Shown: positions 12,471 to 24,430 of the stretch, piece by piece
How positions within the stretch are numbered: the first letter of the stretch is position 1
Layout of the letters: each line of letters starts with the position of its first letter
DNA from: Chionoecetes opilio
Taxonomy: Eukaryota > Arthropoda > Malacostraca > Decapoda > Majidae
DNA: 64,000 bases
Assembly (NCBI GenBank): GCA_016584305.1
Contig: JACEEZ010003874.1
Coordinates: 629,784 to 693,783, forward strand
Reading direction: 5' to 3'
The notes under the pieces: model-generated
Databases searched by the model: none
Seen by the model: the letters and a program-made list of their open reading frames with translations, nothing else
What the model was told of the DNA's origin: nothing
Program-made: the position numbers and the translations under genes

Positions 12471-13375
12471 TCTAGAGTCCTTTCCTGCCCTTATTAGTGG
12501 GTTTTTTCCTCCAGACCTTCACAGATCCTTTTAGGTACTTCTAAAACGTAATTATAAAGTGAGGGAGAGATGCCCCCTTCACCCCTTAAATCAACCACCT
12601 TTTGGACCCCCTCAAAAATATTACTAGTTAACTTAACCTCTCTATAACCTTACCAATAACCTCCGAGCGAGACCTAAGGGCAGGAATGGACTAGAATTTT
12701 ACCAGGTTAGGTTAGTAATTATTTGGTAAAACTCATACAATATTTTCCCGCCCTTATTAGTGGGCTTTTTTTTTCCAGACCTTCACAGATCCCTTCAGAT
12801 ACCTCTAAAACGTAATTATAAAGTGGGGGAGATACAAAAAACAAAAAATACTAACCTTACCTCAATATAACCTAACCTAACCTGGTAAAATTCTAGTTCT
12901 TTCTCGCCCATCGGTCTCGCTAGGAGGTTATTGGTAAGGTTAGGTTAGGTTAGGTTATAGTGAGGTTAGGTTAGTAATATTATTTTAGGGGGTCCAGGGC
13001 GGAGGTAATATAGGGGGGAGGGGGGTTTGAAGGGGGCATCTCTCCCCCATTCAATAATTACGTTTTAGAGGTATCTGAAGGGATCTGTGAAGGTCTGGAG
13101 AAAATAAAACCACTAGTAAGGGCGGGAAAGGACTCAGAATTTTACCCTGTTTTTCTTTCTCCAAACCTTCACAGGTTAGATTAGTAATATTTCCCATATT
13201 ATATTTCTGGGATGTCCAGGGGGGTCGTTTAGGGGGGGAGGGGGCTGAAGGGGGCATATCTCCCCCACTTTATAATTACGTTTTAGAGGTATCTGAAGTG
13301 ATCTGTGAATATCTGGAGGAAAACCCCCCCGTAATAAGGGCGGAGCGAGAAACGACTCTAGAATTTTACCGCCAT
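12470..13375. repeat. Nested inverted repeats with TTAGG motifs
   Basis: A module containing GCCCTTATTAGTGGG, CCAGACCTTCACAGATCC and ACGTAATTATAAAGTG occurs near 12490-12570 and 12750-12830. It occurs inverted near 13050-13130 and 13270-13345. Between the copies lie GGTTAGGTTAGG and CCTAACCTAACC tracts. It looks like a foldback transposon inserted into, or recombined with, its own copies. Confidence 0.75.
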
Positions 13376-14340
13376 TGTGAGCTTCATCCAAGAATAATGA
13401 TGTCTTTCCAAGGTTTTGCATGGGATGGGGAAGAGATTAACGGGTCGACAGTTAAGAGTGACTGCACGGGTGGCTTCCTTATAATGGGCATTGTGGTCTT
13501 GAGTGTTAGGAGTAGTAAATAGTATAAGGATTATAGCACAAATGTATGGTGATGGTATTTATTTCAGTTCTTTGTGTTTCAGGTATGGTGCCTTTATTGT
13601 AAGGAATAAACTTAAGAATTAAGAAGTGTATCCAGAACGGTCCCCAGGAAGGCACAGTGAGTAAAGGCATAACCAGCGGGACCGAGCTGACTCACCGGCG
13701 CCTCCACCCCTGCTGTGACCTGGCGGGCTGCTTCTAAATGTGGTTGTGGCTTGTATCGCAGTCACAAGGGTGCTGTTGTTCAGGTGCTGTTGTCAGGGCC
13801 ACACTATCAGGTCAGGAGCAGCTGTCCCGCCCTTTGGAGCAGGAAATAAGTGTGGTAATAACGCGGCGGTCGTGTCTCGGAAAGGCTGACTGACTTTGTT
13901 GACACTTTGACAGGCACTACGCGCTTATTAAAAATTGTATCTATTGTTTTATTTAATGCTTACCATAACATATGTCTCAGAATTATATTAAATTAATAAC
14001 GATGACTATATTTATGATAATAATAATACAAAATATAATAGCATGGCAATAATGTTTCACGGCCTTTTTGACTAAAATCTAAAGTGTGTATTATAATAGT
14101 TATCTGTAGTCATCATTATTAACATCCTTATTGTAGTTTATGACTATAACAATGTCCTCGTTATCTCTGTTCAGCATATACATTACCAAGGCTAAATCAA
14201 GGACGTTTAAAGGCTTCATTTGCAGCTGGGCCCCCAGAATCTCTCGGCCTTGTACATTTCCATGATTGATGCTGTCGCGTGGCCATTCTTGCTATAATAT
14301 TACATTAAGGAAATTATATATAGTTAAAGATGATACTAGA
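13376..14340. other. No feature recognised
   Basis: There is no reading frame with protein-like composition, no tRNA-like sequence and no obvious repeat. 13620-13900 is more GC-rich than its surroundings without showing exon signals I trust. Confidence 0.4.
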
Positions 14341-14344
14341 ATAA

Positions 14345-14615
14345 AGTATTATGGGATAATGCAGAACAGCGGTTAACCTGGGGGGCGTGGGTAAATACCT
14401 ACCAAATAAATGGGTAGGGGGGCGTGACCAAGAGAGAAAAAGGAAGAACTGTCAAGTTCCTATTTAAGGTGAAGCTCGGCCTTCGTTTTAACATGAAGCT
14501 CGCTCGCGAGGATGAGCGAAGAAAGTCGCAACAGAGAAGAACGTGTGGGAGAAAAACTCTGCGGTGACGCCTTGTTTCACTAACTACTAGACTTCTATGC
14601 AATAACATTTTTTCA
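14345..14615. repeat. Dispersed repeat family, copy 1
   Basis: The segment contains ATGAAGCTCGCTCGCGAGG, AAGAAAGTCG and a CTCTGCGGTGACGCC end. An inverted copy lies at about 31465-31680, and a partial direct copy at about 52130-52235. No coding content. Confidence 0.75.
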
Positions 14616-15220
14616 TATATCTTTATTACTATCATCATTGTTATTTTTATCAGTATTATTATAGCGCGTAACTTCCTTTAAACGTGATCTAACTAAATAT
14701 TTTGGGTATATACAAGATGTTAATCAATAATTATGTAGGTAGCTACATTAAAAAAAGTTAGTAACACATTTTTTTCAGATTTTCTTTCTTTCTTTCTGAT
14801 TCAGGATTATTTTGAAATATCTTGGTTGAAGAAGTGAAGGGGGGGCATGGAAGCAAGGACCGACTACTAAAGGGGGCGTACGTGGTGGTAAATAGGTTAA
14901 GAAACACTGCTGTAGAGGTAGAGGGTACTATAATATATGACCCTGGTAGAGGCTACTGTATAAGGTCAATCGAAGAGGAAGAGCGTGTTTACATTTTCGA
15001 CCCAGAGAAGTTGACACGGAGACCTCTCCTGATGGAAGTATCAGGAAAATACATGACACAGCACCGTATTTCTTTTTTATTATCAATAGCCTTTTTATGA
15101 ACAACACACGGGGCTGGCGAGGCGACTCCCTGCCCGTGTGTCTGATGGGGCGAGGACTGCTACCTTTGCTGTGAGGACGTGTTGCTGGTACTCTTGCCTC
15201 TCGGACCCGTAACATGTAAC

Positions 15221-17296
15221 TTCACTTTCGTAATGTCGTATAGTGTCCTCTTTTGTTAACTTCACTTTCGTAATGTCGTATAGTGTCCTCTTCTGTTAAC
15301 TTCACTTTCGTAATGTCGTATAGTGTCCTCTTCTGTTAACTTCCCTTTCGTAATGTCGTATAGTGTCCTCTTCTGTTAGCTTCACTTTCGTAATGTCGTA
15401 TAGTGTCCTCTTCTGTTAACTTCACTTTCGTAATGTCGTATAGTGTCCTCTTCTGTTAACTTCACTTTCGTAATGTCGTATAGTGTCCTCTTCTGTTAGC
15501 TTCACTTTCGTAATGTCGTATAGTGTCCTCTTCTGTTAACTTCACTTTCGTAATGTCGTATAGTGTCCTCTTCTGTTAGCTTCACTTTCGTAATGTCGTA
15601 TAGTGTCCTCTTCTGTTAGCTTCACTTTCGTAATGTCATATAGTGTCCTCTTCTGTTAGCTTCACTTTCGTAATGTCATATAGTGTCCTCTTCTGTTAAC
15701 TTCACTTTCGTAATGTCGTATAGTGTCCTCTTCTGTTAGCTTCCCTTTCGTAATGTCGTATAGTGTCCTCTTCTGTTAACTTCACTTTCGTAATGTCGTA
15801 TAGTGTCCTCTTCTGTTAACTTCACTTTCGTAATGTCGTATAGTGTCCTCTTCTGTTAGCTTCACTTTCGTAATGTCGTATAGTGTCCTCTTCAGTTAAC
15901 TTCACTTTCGTAATGTCGTATAGTGTCCTCTTCTGTTAACTTCACTTTCGTAATGTCGTATAGTGTCCTCTTCTGTTAACTTCACTTTCGTAATGTCGTA
16001 TAGTGTCCTCTTCTGTTAGCTTCACTTTCGTAATGTCGTATAGTGTCCTCTTCTGTTAGCTTCACTTTCGTAATGTCGTATAGTGTCCTCTTCTGTTAGC
16101 TTCACTTTCGTAATGTCGTATAGTGTCCTCTTCTGTTAACTTCACTTTCGTAATGTCGTATAGTGTCCTCTTCTGTTAACTTCACTTTCGTAATGTCGTA
16201 TAGTGTCCTCTTCTGTTAGCTTCCCTTTCGTAATGTCGTATAGTGTCCTCTTCTGTTAGCTTCACTTTCGTAATGTCGTATAGTGTCCTCTTCTGTTAAC
16301 TTCACTTTCGTAATGTCGTATAGTGTCCTCTTCTGTTAACTTCACTTTCGTAATGTCGTATAGTGTCCTCTTCTGTTAGCTTCACTTTCGTAATGTCGTA
16401 TAGTGTCCTCTTCTGTTAACTTCACTTTCGTAATGTCGTATAGTGTCCTCTTCTGTTAGCTTCACTTTCGTAATGTCGTATAGTGTCCTCTTCTGTTAGC
16501 TTCACTTTCGTAATGTCATATAGTGTCCTCTTCTGTTAGCTTCACTTTCGTAATGTCATATAGTGTCCTCTTCTGTTAACTTCACTTTCGTAATGTCGTA
16601 TAGTGTCCTCTTCTGTTAGCTTCCCTTTCGTAATGTCGTATAGTGTCCTCTTCTGTTAACTTCACTTTCGTAATGTCGTATAGTGTCCTCTTCTGTTAAC
16701 TTCACTTTCGTAATGTCGTATAGTGTCCTCTTCTGTTAGCTTCACTTTCGTAATGTCGTATAGTGTCCTCTTCTGTTAACTTCACTTTCGTAATGTCGTA
16801 TAGTGTCCTCTTCTGTTAACTTCACTTTCGTAATGTCGTATAGTGTCCTCTTCTGTTAACTTCACTTTCGTAATGTCGTATAGTGTCCTCTTCTGTTAGC
16901 TTCACTTTCGTAATGTCGTATAGTGTCCTCTTCTGTTAGCTTCACTTTCGTAATGTCGTATAGTGTCCTCTTCTGTTAGCTTCACTTTCGTAATGTCGTA
17001 TAGTGTCCTCTTCTGTTAACTTCACTTTCGTAATGTCGTATAGTGTCCTCTTCTGTTAACTTCACTTTCGTAATGTCGTATAGTGTCCTCTTCTGTTAGC
17101 TTCACTTTCGTAATGTCGTATAGTGTCCTCTTCTGTTAGCTTCACTTTCGTAATGTCGTATAGTGTCCTCTTCTGTTAACTTCACTTTCGTAATGTCGTA
17201 TAGTGTCCTCTTCTGTTAACTTCACTTTCGTAATGTCGTATAGTGTCCTCTTCTGTTAGCTTCACTTTCGTAATGTCGTATAGTGTCCTCTTCTGT
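15221..17296. repeat. 40-bp minisatellite, about 52 copies, with 880-bp higher-order structure
   Basis: The unit reads TTCACTTTCGTAATGTCGTA then TAGTGTCCTCTTCTGTTARC. Copies differ at a few fixed sites: GTTAAC or GTTAGC, TTCAC or TTCCC, TCGTA or TCATA. The variant order of copies 4-25 is repeated by copies 26-47, which shows a 22-unit (880-bp) higher-order repeat. Confidence 0.97.
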
Positions 17297-17762
17297 GGTG
17301 CTTAAATGGTTTGCAGTATTATGATTGTAAATGCAATACACGCGTGGTGCGAGTGTGTCGAGATTCTGATTATTTCTGACGTGAAACATTATATTATGAT
17401 AACATGTGATGATTTGCTGCAGGTTTCGACCATAAATCCTCACAGCAGGCTACATGATTAATAAACACTTTAAAGTCTATTGATCTTGGTAGACTATACG
17501 TGCGTTGACGTGTGGGTCGGCGTATCCTGTGACTGGCTGACATCTGCACCACTATATTGGCGGCAACAGTTAATCGGTGTTGTTTTGTATCATTAACGAA
17601 GGAAATCGTGGGAAATACTACGAAAAAATCACAGCATTTTTTAGATTCTTCTCAGTTAGGCTATCTTGTGATCGAGGAGTTGGCTTATTTATCTTTTTCT
17701 TTCCTATTACTACTTAAAAGCACTTATCCTTATTCTTTGTTTCCTTCTCCGTTTACTACAGG

Positions 17763-17833
<71 letters not shown>

Positions 17834-18060
17834 GCTTTCTCAATTAGACTGGTTACACAACAAATCTCTACAATAAACATTAATAGAAAGGTCACTAAGG
17901 AGTGATACGGGTTATACTTAACAAATGTTTGAGGGAAGAACAACTGATGATAATTGTTGCAGGGTTGAACAATGAATCTCTGAGAATAAAAACACGAAGA
18001 AAAAGTAGAGTGAGGTTTGGCTTTTAAAACTATACATTTTAGGGAAGACGAGTGTGGAAT
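17297..18060. other. No gene recognised; contains (CT)n 17767-17834
   Basis: AT-rich sequence with about 68 bp of CT dinucleotides. Flanking open frames are Ser/Leu or Arg/Glu runs caused by the microsatellite. Confidence 0.6.
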
Positions 18061-18089
18061 GATCCTAGTCAGTGGCGTATCCAGAAAAT

Positions 18090-18595
18090 ATACACTTGTA
18101 TTTAAATATGTATTTAAATACATTTGTGTATTTAGAACTGTATTTATAAATACATTAGTTTTCATGTATTTAAATACTTTTATGAGTATTTAAATACATT
18201 GTATTTAAAAACTCATAATATAAAAATGTAAATACTTTTTTATCAGTTAACTTGGCCATAAACCCGGCCAGCTATCTGGCAACCCTGATGTTACAGTGAA
18301 CCAGGGTTTCCACTTGCAAGGAAATTTCCTTATTTTTAGGAAATTTAGGCCTGAGAAGGAAATTTCGAAGGAAACCCAAACTCTAGGGAAATCCCAAGGA
18401 AATCCATTTTTTTCGGACATGTTAAAATTTGTGTATATTTACAATGTATTTAAATACAATTGATGTATTTAGTATTCAGTACTTAAATACATTCGTAAAA
18501 TGTATTTAGTATTTAGTATTTAAATACATTTCTCCCATGTATTTAGTATTTAGTATTTAAATACATTCAATGTATTTAGTGCCCAGCTCTGCGTA
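18090..18595. repeat. AT-rich repeat built on GTATTTAAATACAT, possible hAT-type remnant
   Basis: Many copies of the self-complementary GTATTTAAATAC occur on both flanks of a short AAGGAAATTTCC-rich insert (18300-18410). The right end is GTGCCCAGCTCTG, which read inverted (CAGAGCTGGGCAC) resembles hAT-type termini. A matching left end and an 8-bp duplication are not convincing. Confidence 0.4.
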
Positions 18596-19458
18596 TGGTT
18601 GTCAACCATAGCCATGGTGGGGTGGGGCCAATAACCTGAGTTTGTGAAAGATAGCATAGATAGAACAGACATAGAGCTTCCTAATGAGCCATAGCATAAT
18701 CAATTTGGAATTCATTTATTTGAGAAAATAGTAATTGTGTTTTTTTCACATAACATTGAATTTCTCAATAGTTAAAAGAGATAATGGAAACCTGATGAAT
18801 GCAATGGATAGAAGTCCTCAAGCTGCCCTGGGCACAGACGCCGCACGCGTGTTCGATTCCTGCCTGTGGCGACGAAACAATTCGTCTTGACTTGACTTGT
18901 CATTTTTATTGTTATAATATTTACAAAAATAATACTGATAATGATTAATGTTATTTCTGTTATATTATTATTATTATTATTATTATTATCATTATTATCA
19001 TTATCATTATCATTATTATTAATAATAATAATATATAATATTAATATTATTATTATTATCATCATCATCGTCAGCACTTTTATCATGATCAGTATAATTT
19101 CCTAGTAGGAAGCAGTACCTATAATATCATGCAGCAGTAACAACCATATAAACACTACTACTGCTACTACTGCTACCACCACCACCACAACAACAACAAC
19201 AACTACTACTATTTGTACAACTACAACCACAACTACTACTACTGCTACTCTAGTATTTCTTCTGCCACATAAATGGTTTTGTTATTCGCAGAACCCATTA
19301 CAGGCGTATACTAATTGTTGTACATGACGGTGGACTTGATCAAGCGGGAACCCAATGCATCAGAACAGAACCACGGCAGAGAAGGGGACGCGACATCAGC
19401 TAGTGTGGAGGACGACAAGGAAAGAGATGGAAGAAACTGAATGAATGAATGGAAAAAG
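18595..19458. other. Trinucleotide-rich spacer; no gene recognised
   Basis: (ATT)n/(TTA)n tracts occupy about 18960-19070 and (ACT)/(ACC)/(ACA) tracts about 19150-19260. A B-box-like GTGTTCGATTCCTGCC near 18850 hints at a decayed tRNA-derived SINE, but I see no A box. Confidence 0.5.
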
Positions 19459-19701
19459 TATAGATCGGATCACCTGAAGATCCGTCACCCCAGAGTTTGG
19501 CAGGATGACGGATCTTCAGGTGGGATATCCTGGGGTGACGGATCTTCAGGTGGGGTCAAGACTTGAACTGACTTCACTTTCCAAATGAGGTCAGGTCAAA
19601 TGGGTAAAAGAGAGGAGTCAGGACCCTCCAGTCAGGTAGGAGGACTATATATAAATAAATTGACTAAAAAATATAAGTCATAGGAGTCAGTCGACCATGG
19701 C

Positions 19702-19975
19702 ATGCAATACCTTCCAAACCATAGCGTCCTACCACCGTTGTGTGATGATTCCACTAAGGTTATTCGGTGGCTTCAACAAAACAGACTTTTAAAGCGTGAA
19801 GTTAAGTGTGATACTTGTGATAACTGGATGAATTTGATAAAATACTCCAGATCGAAGGATGGTTTTCTGTGGAAATGCCAAAGAAAAGACTGCCTGAAGT
19901 ATACAAAGCCACTAAGTCTATAAGAATTGGATCTTTTTTTGCCCGTTCTCGAATTTCAGAAGATGCATTTCTCCA
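19702..19975 (+). pseudogene. Merlin-like transposase N-terminal fragment, frameshifted
   Basis: It encodes VIRWLQQNRLL, then a four-cysteine ribbon with W-x-C, then a stop at TAA 19921. The next motif (KSIRIGSFFARSRIS) continues in another frame. The DDE catalytic core is absent. It lies inside the element bounded by the 8-bp duplication. Confidence 0.8.
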
Positions 19976-20037
19976 AGATGCATAACACAAAGGAATATAT
20001 TTGTTATCTTCATTTTATAAATTATATTCACTGTGGG

Positions 20038-20238
20038 CTGGGGTGACGGATCTTCAGGTGGGAAATCCTGGGGTGACGGATCTTCAGGTGGGAAATCCTG
20101 GGGTGACGGATCTTCAGGTGGGAAATCCTGGGGTGACGGATCTTCAGGTGGGAAATCCTGGGGTGACGGATCTTCAGGTGGGAAATCCTGGGGTGACGGA
20201 TCTTCAGGTGGACATTCTGGGGTGACGGATCTTCAGGT
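20038..20238. repeat. 30-bp tandem repeat at the transposon's right end
   Basis: TGGGGTGACGGATCTTCAGG TGGGAAATCC is repeated about 6.5 times. Two diverged copies at the left end (about 19500-19555) suggest that both subterminal zones once carried it. Confidence 0.95.
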
Positions 20239-20251
20239 GATCCTATAGATC

Positions 20252-20940
20252 TAATCAATATTTGTCCTGCAGTACTATAATAATGTAAAATGCGATAAGA
20301 ATGACATAGACGTGAAGTAGTTTTGCAATGACACTTCTTTATATCAATTTAGAAGCAACTGATCGTAAATTCAATAAACTTTACAAATACTTCATGACGA
20401 CCATTATAGACAAATTAATGGGAGCAAAGGAGAACAGGCAGCAGACGGGAGGTGGCCGTGTTGCCTGCCAGGGGAGTGGAGACCAGCTTCTGCATACCTG
20501 TCCATGATGTCATGCGGGCGCGGGGGCGGCTAACTGCGCCCCGCCTCCGACACCGAGACCATAGAGTGATATTTAGAAAGGCCGTTTTTTATTCGAACTC
20601 AACATTTAAGAAAGATATAGTATGGAAAATCTAAGCATAACTGCACATAAGCATAACAACACAGCAACACTGAGGCACTATTGAGTTGATTGCGTCATGG
20701 GCATCCGCTGGTGGGAGGGGGGAGGCAATTAAAGGTCATTACACCCCCTTCCAAGGATCAGGCCAGGGAGCAGCGGCCCGTCAAGATGTTTTGACTGAGG
20801 TGGCCAAGGCTGGACACAGACCTAGTTTGGGATGGCCATGGCGTAACCATTTAAAAAAAGACGATATTTGCATCAAACCTCTGACTCTGATCTGGGTGAT
20901 AGTTCAGGGGTGGCCGTGTCACTCCACTAGAATACACCCG
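20252..20940. other. No feature recognised
   Basis: Mixed composition. Short GC-rich open frames (20450-20600, 20690-20940) have no recognisable domain and no clear splice sites. Confidence 0.4.
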
Positions 20941-21432
20941 CCGGGCCGCATATTCCCGTTTTCTGGAAGAGTATGTGGCGTTTACTCTTGAACACGTCAG
21001 GTTAGGTTACGTTAGGTTAAGGATAGTGTAAGGTGGATAATTATTATTGTGATCAGAGTAACTTTGCGTGGGAATCACAATGAGGGTATTTTCGAGAAGT
21101 TCCTATGGTTAGTTTCGGAACTACAGCCAAGCGTCTTCACTCGGAAACCACATACTCGCATAGAGAACGGGAATATGCCGCCGGGCCACATATTCCCCAC
21201 CTCTATGCGAGTATGTGGTTTCCCAGTGAAGACACTTGGCTGTAGCTCCGAAACTAACCATAGGGTTTTCTCGAAAGTACCCTCATTGTGATTCCCACAC
21301 AAAGTTACTACTAATAATAATCGTGCAAGATAATCTCCCCTAACCTAACCGTAACCTAACGAAACCTGACGTGTTCAAGAGTAGCTAAACGCGACATACT
21401 GTTCCAGAAAACGGGAATATGCCGCCGGGCCA
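20941..21432. mobile_element. Foldback element: two 240-bp arms head to head
   Basis: The left arm (20941-21180) and right arm (21181-21432) are near-complete reverse complements. Shared landmarks are CATATTCCCGTTTTCTGGA at the outer ends, GTTAGGTTA tracts, GGGAATCACAATGAGGGTA and AAACCACATACTCGCATAGA near the centre. A single arm lies at 22806-23062. Confidence 0.9.
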
Positions 21433-21794
21433 CCATTGCCAGGGAGTACTATAATTCTAAGAGGTACTTTTAATGGTGGAAGTACACCCCTTTGCCCCTC
21501 CGCCCTTAGGAAAGCTGCAGCGGACGCCCTTGTTCTCATGTCCTGGGAGCGAGCCTTTACACCTCACTGCTAAAGTCATACTGCTAAAGTCAAACTGCAT
21601 AAGTCTACTGAAACACCCATTAGTTTTTCAATAGTCAAGGAACATTTAATACAGGAAAAAACTCGGATTTGCAGCAGATAAGATGATGAGATCCATGCTA
21701 GGAACCCCACGTTGAGAAAACACGTTAGTCAGGAAGATAATTATTTAATGAAGTGTTTTATCCCGTCATGGAAATCTTCACCCAAGGATCTTGT

Positions 21795-21874
21795 TGGTAA
21801 CATGATAATAACAATAGCAATGATAATGATAATAACAATAACAATGGTAGGCTAATAATAATAATAATAAAGAA

Positions 21875-21907
<33 letters not shown>

Positions 21908-22065
21908 TAATAATAATAATAATACCGATAACATCTATAAGAGGAGTAAAAATAATAGTAATGATAATAATGATGAAAACGACAAAAATAAAATCATAAC
22001 GATGTAAAACAAAAAATAATAATAATTATCATTATCATTATTATTGTTATTATTATATAAAATAA
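21795..22065. repeat. (AAT)n-rich low-complexity tract
   Basis: Long runs of AAT/ATA trinucleotides with imperfections, then the complementary ATT runs near 22030. No coding content. Confidence 0.9.
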
Positions 22066-22439
22066 AATACATTCAGGTGGGTCAGTGGAGTCTCACACAC
22101 GAGTAGTAGCCTGGAGGTCATGCAGACTCGTGATAACTTGACGACCAGAAAGGAAGTTAAAGATATACCGAGGGACTCACATCACGCTTGTCTACATACC
22201 CTACAAATAATTACATAGTACATATCAACGTTCGTAAATGAAATCTGTATCATAATAATCAATAGAAGAAAATACGGTATACACAATGTTCAATTTATGT
22301 GTATGTGGGCATTTGTAATTTGAAAGAATAGTTCGAGTTTCAGTTCATGTTCTCACCTTAACAAGCGGGGGGCGTGACGCCCCCGTGAACAGGTTGGAGC
22401 AGGCAGGCGGCTGTAGCTATCTCGCCCGCCTGTCTGAGC

Positions 22440-22625
22440 GTGTTGAGTGTGTGGGAGTATATAGGCGGAGAGCGGCCGCCCTCACACTGCAAGTCTGCAA
22501 CTGCATGCCTCCCCTCACTGTTGCACCGTCGCTCGTGCCGCCAACATCTCGGTGCTGAGGTCGCGCGCGTTGCACCCATACCGGGCCATTGCGAACTGAA
22601 CTTTTTGTTTTACTTAGTTGGTAAG
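22440..22625 (+). promoter_or_regulatory. Candidate TATA promoter and first-exon donor
   Basis: A GC-rich island of about 250 bp contains GAGTATATAGGCGG (TATATA at 22458-22463). About 30 bp downstream lies a plausible start (CTCACACTG), and TTG|GTAAGA at 22620/22621 looks like a donor. The next gene on the plus strand is the ankyrin-caspase gene, so this could be a distal promoter with an untranslated exon. This is inference only. Confidence 0.3.
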
Positions 22626-22745
22626 AAAATGTGTTGTTGTGTTTCAAAGCGAGTGTGTGTTGATTCTTTTATCTGATTACAAGTGTGAAAAAAATACCCA
22701 CGATTTGAATATGATTTAATTTGATCTTCGCATACTTATTACTTT

Positions 22746-22815
22746 TCGTCGCCTCCGTGGTGTAGTGACTAGCGCGCCTAGCTACGAAATCTTATGGCCC
22801 TGGTTCGAATCCGGG
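22746..22815 (+). repeat. tRNA-like SINE head
   Basis: It has an A-box-like TGGTGTAGTGACTAGCGCG and a perfect B box GGTTCGAATCC with a pairable T stem. The 5' GCCTCCG has no 3' partner, so it is not a functional tRNA. It runs directly into the 240-bp arm that also forms the foldback element at 20941-21432. Confidence 0.65.
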
Positions 22816-23062
22816 CCGCATATTCTCCAACTCTATGCGAGTACGTATGTGGTTTCCGAGTGAATACGCTTGGCTGTAGCTCCGTAACTTACCATAGGTT
22901 TTTCTCAAAAATACCCTCATCGTGATTCCCACACAAAGTTCCCGAGGCATATTTTGGAAACCTAACCTAACCTAACCGTAACCAAACTTAACATAATCTG
23001 ACGTGTTCAAGAGTAAACGCAACATACTGTTCCAGAAAACGGGAATATGCATCTGGGCCAGG
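22806..23062. repeat. Single arm of the foldback element family
   Basis: It starts GGGCCGCATATTCTCC, contains CTATGCGAGTACG, AAATACCCTCATCGTGATTC, CCTAACCTAACCTAACC and GACGTGTTCAAGAGTA, and ends ACGGGAATATGC. These follow the order of the right arm at 21181-21432. Confidence 0.85.
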
Positions 23063-23830
23063 GCAAGTCGGCGGCCAGCCAAAACAGCTGTTCTTCCTCC
23101 CTTTCGGGGTTGATAAATGGGTAGGCTACCTGGGGAAACCTGGGGAAGGTAACTGTGGTAACCCGGATGTCACACTAGCCCTGTGTCCGGGGATAGCAGG
23201 TTCTTACCCACCACAGCAGGCTCAAGGGCTAATGCGACGGAGATGAGCACCGAGGCCACGCGCAGCATAGCGTATGCCTTATCTTTACCTTTACCTATAC
23301 TTTTAACCAGAAACAAATAGTGGTGTGCCTGCTTGCCGCCCTGGGTGTGTAAGCATGCAGGCTCATGCGATGCGCTGCCCGGCACTGACATCATTCCCAC
23401 AAATCACCTTGACTCACACCGCCACCGCCACCGCCCAGCCCACACGGGCGGGCGCGCCTATACGATACCAACCACCAAACTAATTTCTGCTGTGATACCA
23501 GTATGAACTTCGATTACATGAAACTTTAAAAAATAGAAGGAAAAAAAGTTTGTAGTGCAATAAGTGAGGAGGTGGCTAAATGGCAGTGGTTAGCGGGTGT
23601 GACAGAGGGGCTCTGATCGACCCCTTACCCGTATTCCCTACGGGAATGTGTTCCTTGTTTTTTAATATCACGAAACGGTTTATGGGAACCAAAATTATTA
23701 ACATTAATCGTCTTAAACTGTGACTGTAACCTTATTCAAGTGGAGTTTGCCTCCTTAATCAAGGGACCATGTTCATCCGTATATTCAAGTTGTTATCTGC
23801 ATGCTCTTGAGTCATGATATGCGACTTTCC
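23063..23830. other. No gene supported; possible decayed SINE near 23575
   Basis: 23575-23640 has an A-box-like TGGCTAAATGGCAGTGGTTAGC but only a weak B box. A minus-strand frame near 23267-23205 begins MLRVASVLISVALAL and looks like a signal peptide, but no following exon was found. Confidence 0.35.
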
Positions 23831-23834
23831 CGCA

Positions 23835-24385
<551 letters not shown>

Positions 24386-24430
24386 GGTGAAATAAGGCAA
24401 TACTTAAGGTTCTGCCAAACATTAGGTCTA

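Larger units (their letters stand above)
19467..20243 (+). mobile_element. Merlin-type DNA transposon remnant with 8-bp target duplication and 30-bp subterminal repeats
   Basis: Perfect terminal inverted repeats (GGATCACCTGAAGATCCGTC...) are flanked by the same 8 bp, TATAGATC, at 19459-19466 and 20244-20251. An internal plus-strand frame shows a CxxC...CxxxxC zinc-ribbon-like block (CDTC...WKCQRKDC) and, after a one-base frame change near 19915, SIRIGSFFARSRIS. This order and wording are characteristic of the N-terminal part of Merlin/IS1016-type transposases, whose target duplications are 8-9 bp. The right end carries about 6.5 copies of a 30-bp unit that includes the terminal repeat itself. 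The catalytic region is missing, so it is non-autonomous. Confidence 0.9.

Noticed and set aside
15221..17296. CRISPR-like array
   Set aside because: The units are contiguous with no unique spacers, and the surroundings are eukaryotic with introns and SINEs. It is a minisatellite.
19467..20243. A secreted VTDLQVGNPG-repeat protein at 20.0-20.2 kb
   Set aside because: The repeat is the amplified terminal sequence of the Merlin-type transposon and is equally open in several frames.
22746..22815. Functional tRNA gene
   Set aside because: The A and B boxes are good, but the acceptor stem has no 3' partner and the sequence continues into a repeat body.
23205..23267. Minus-strand signal-peptide-like start MLRVASVLISVALAL followed by a possible GTAAGA donor
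   Set aside because: No following exon, and the surrounding words look repetitive. A single hydrophobic stretch is not enough.
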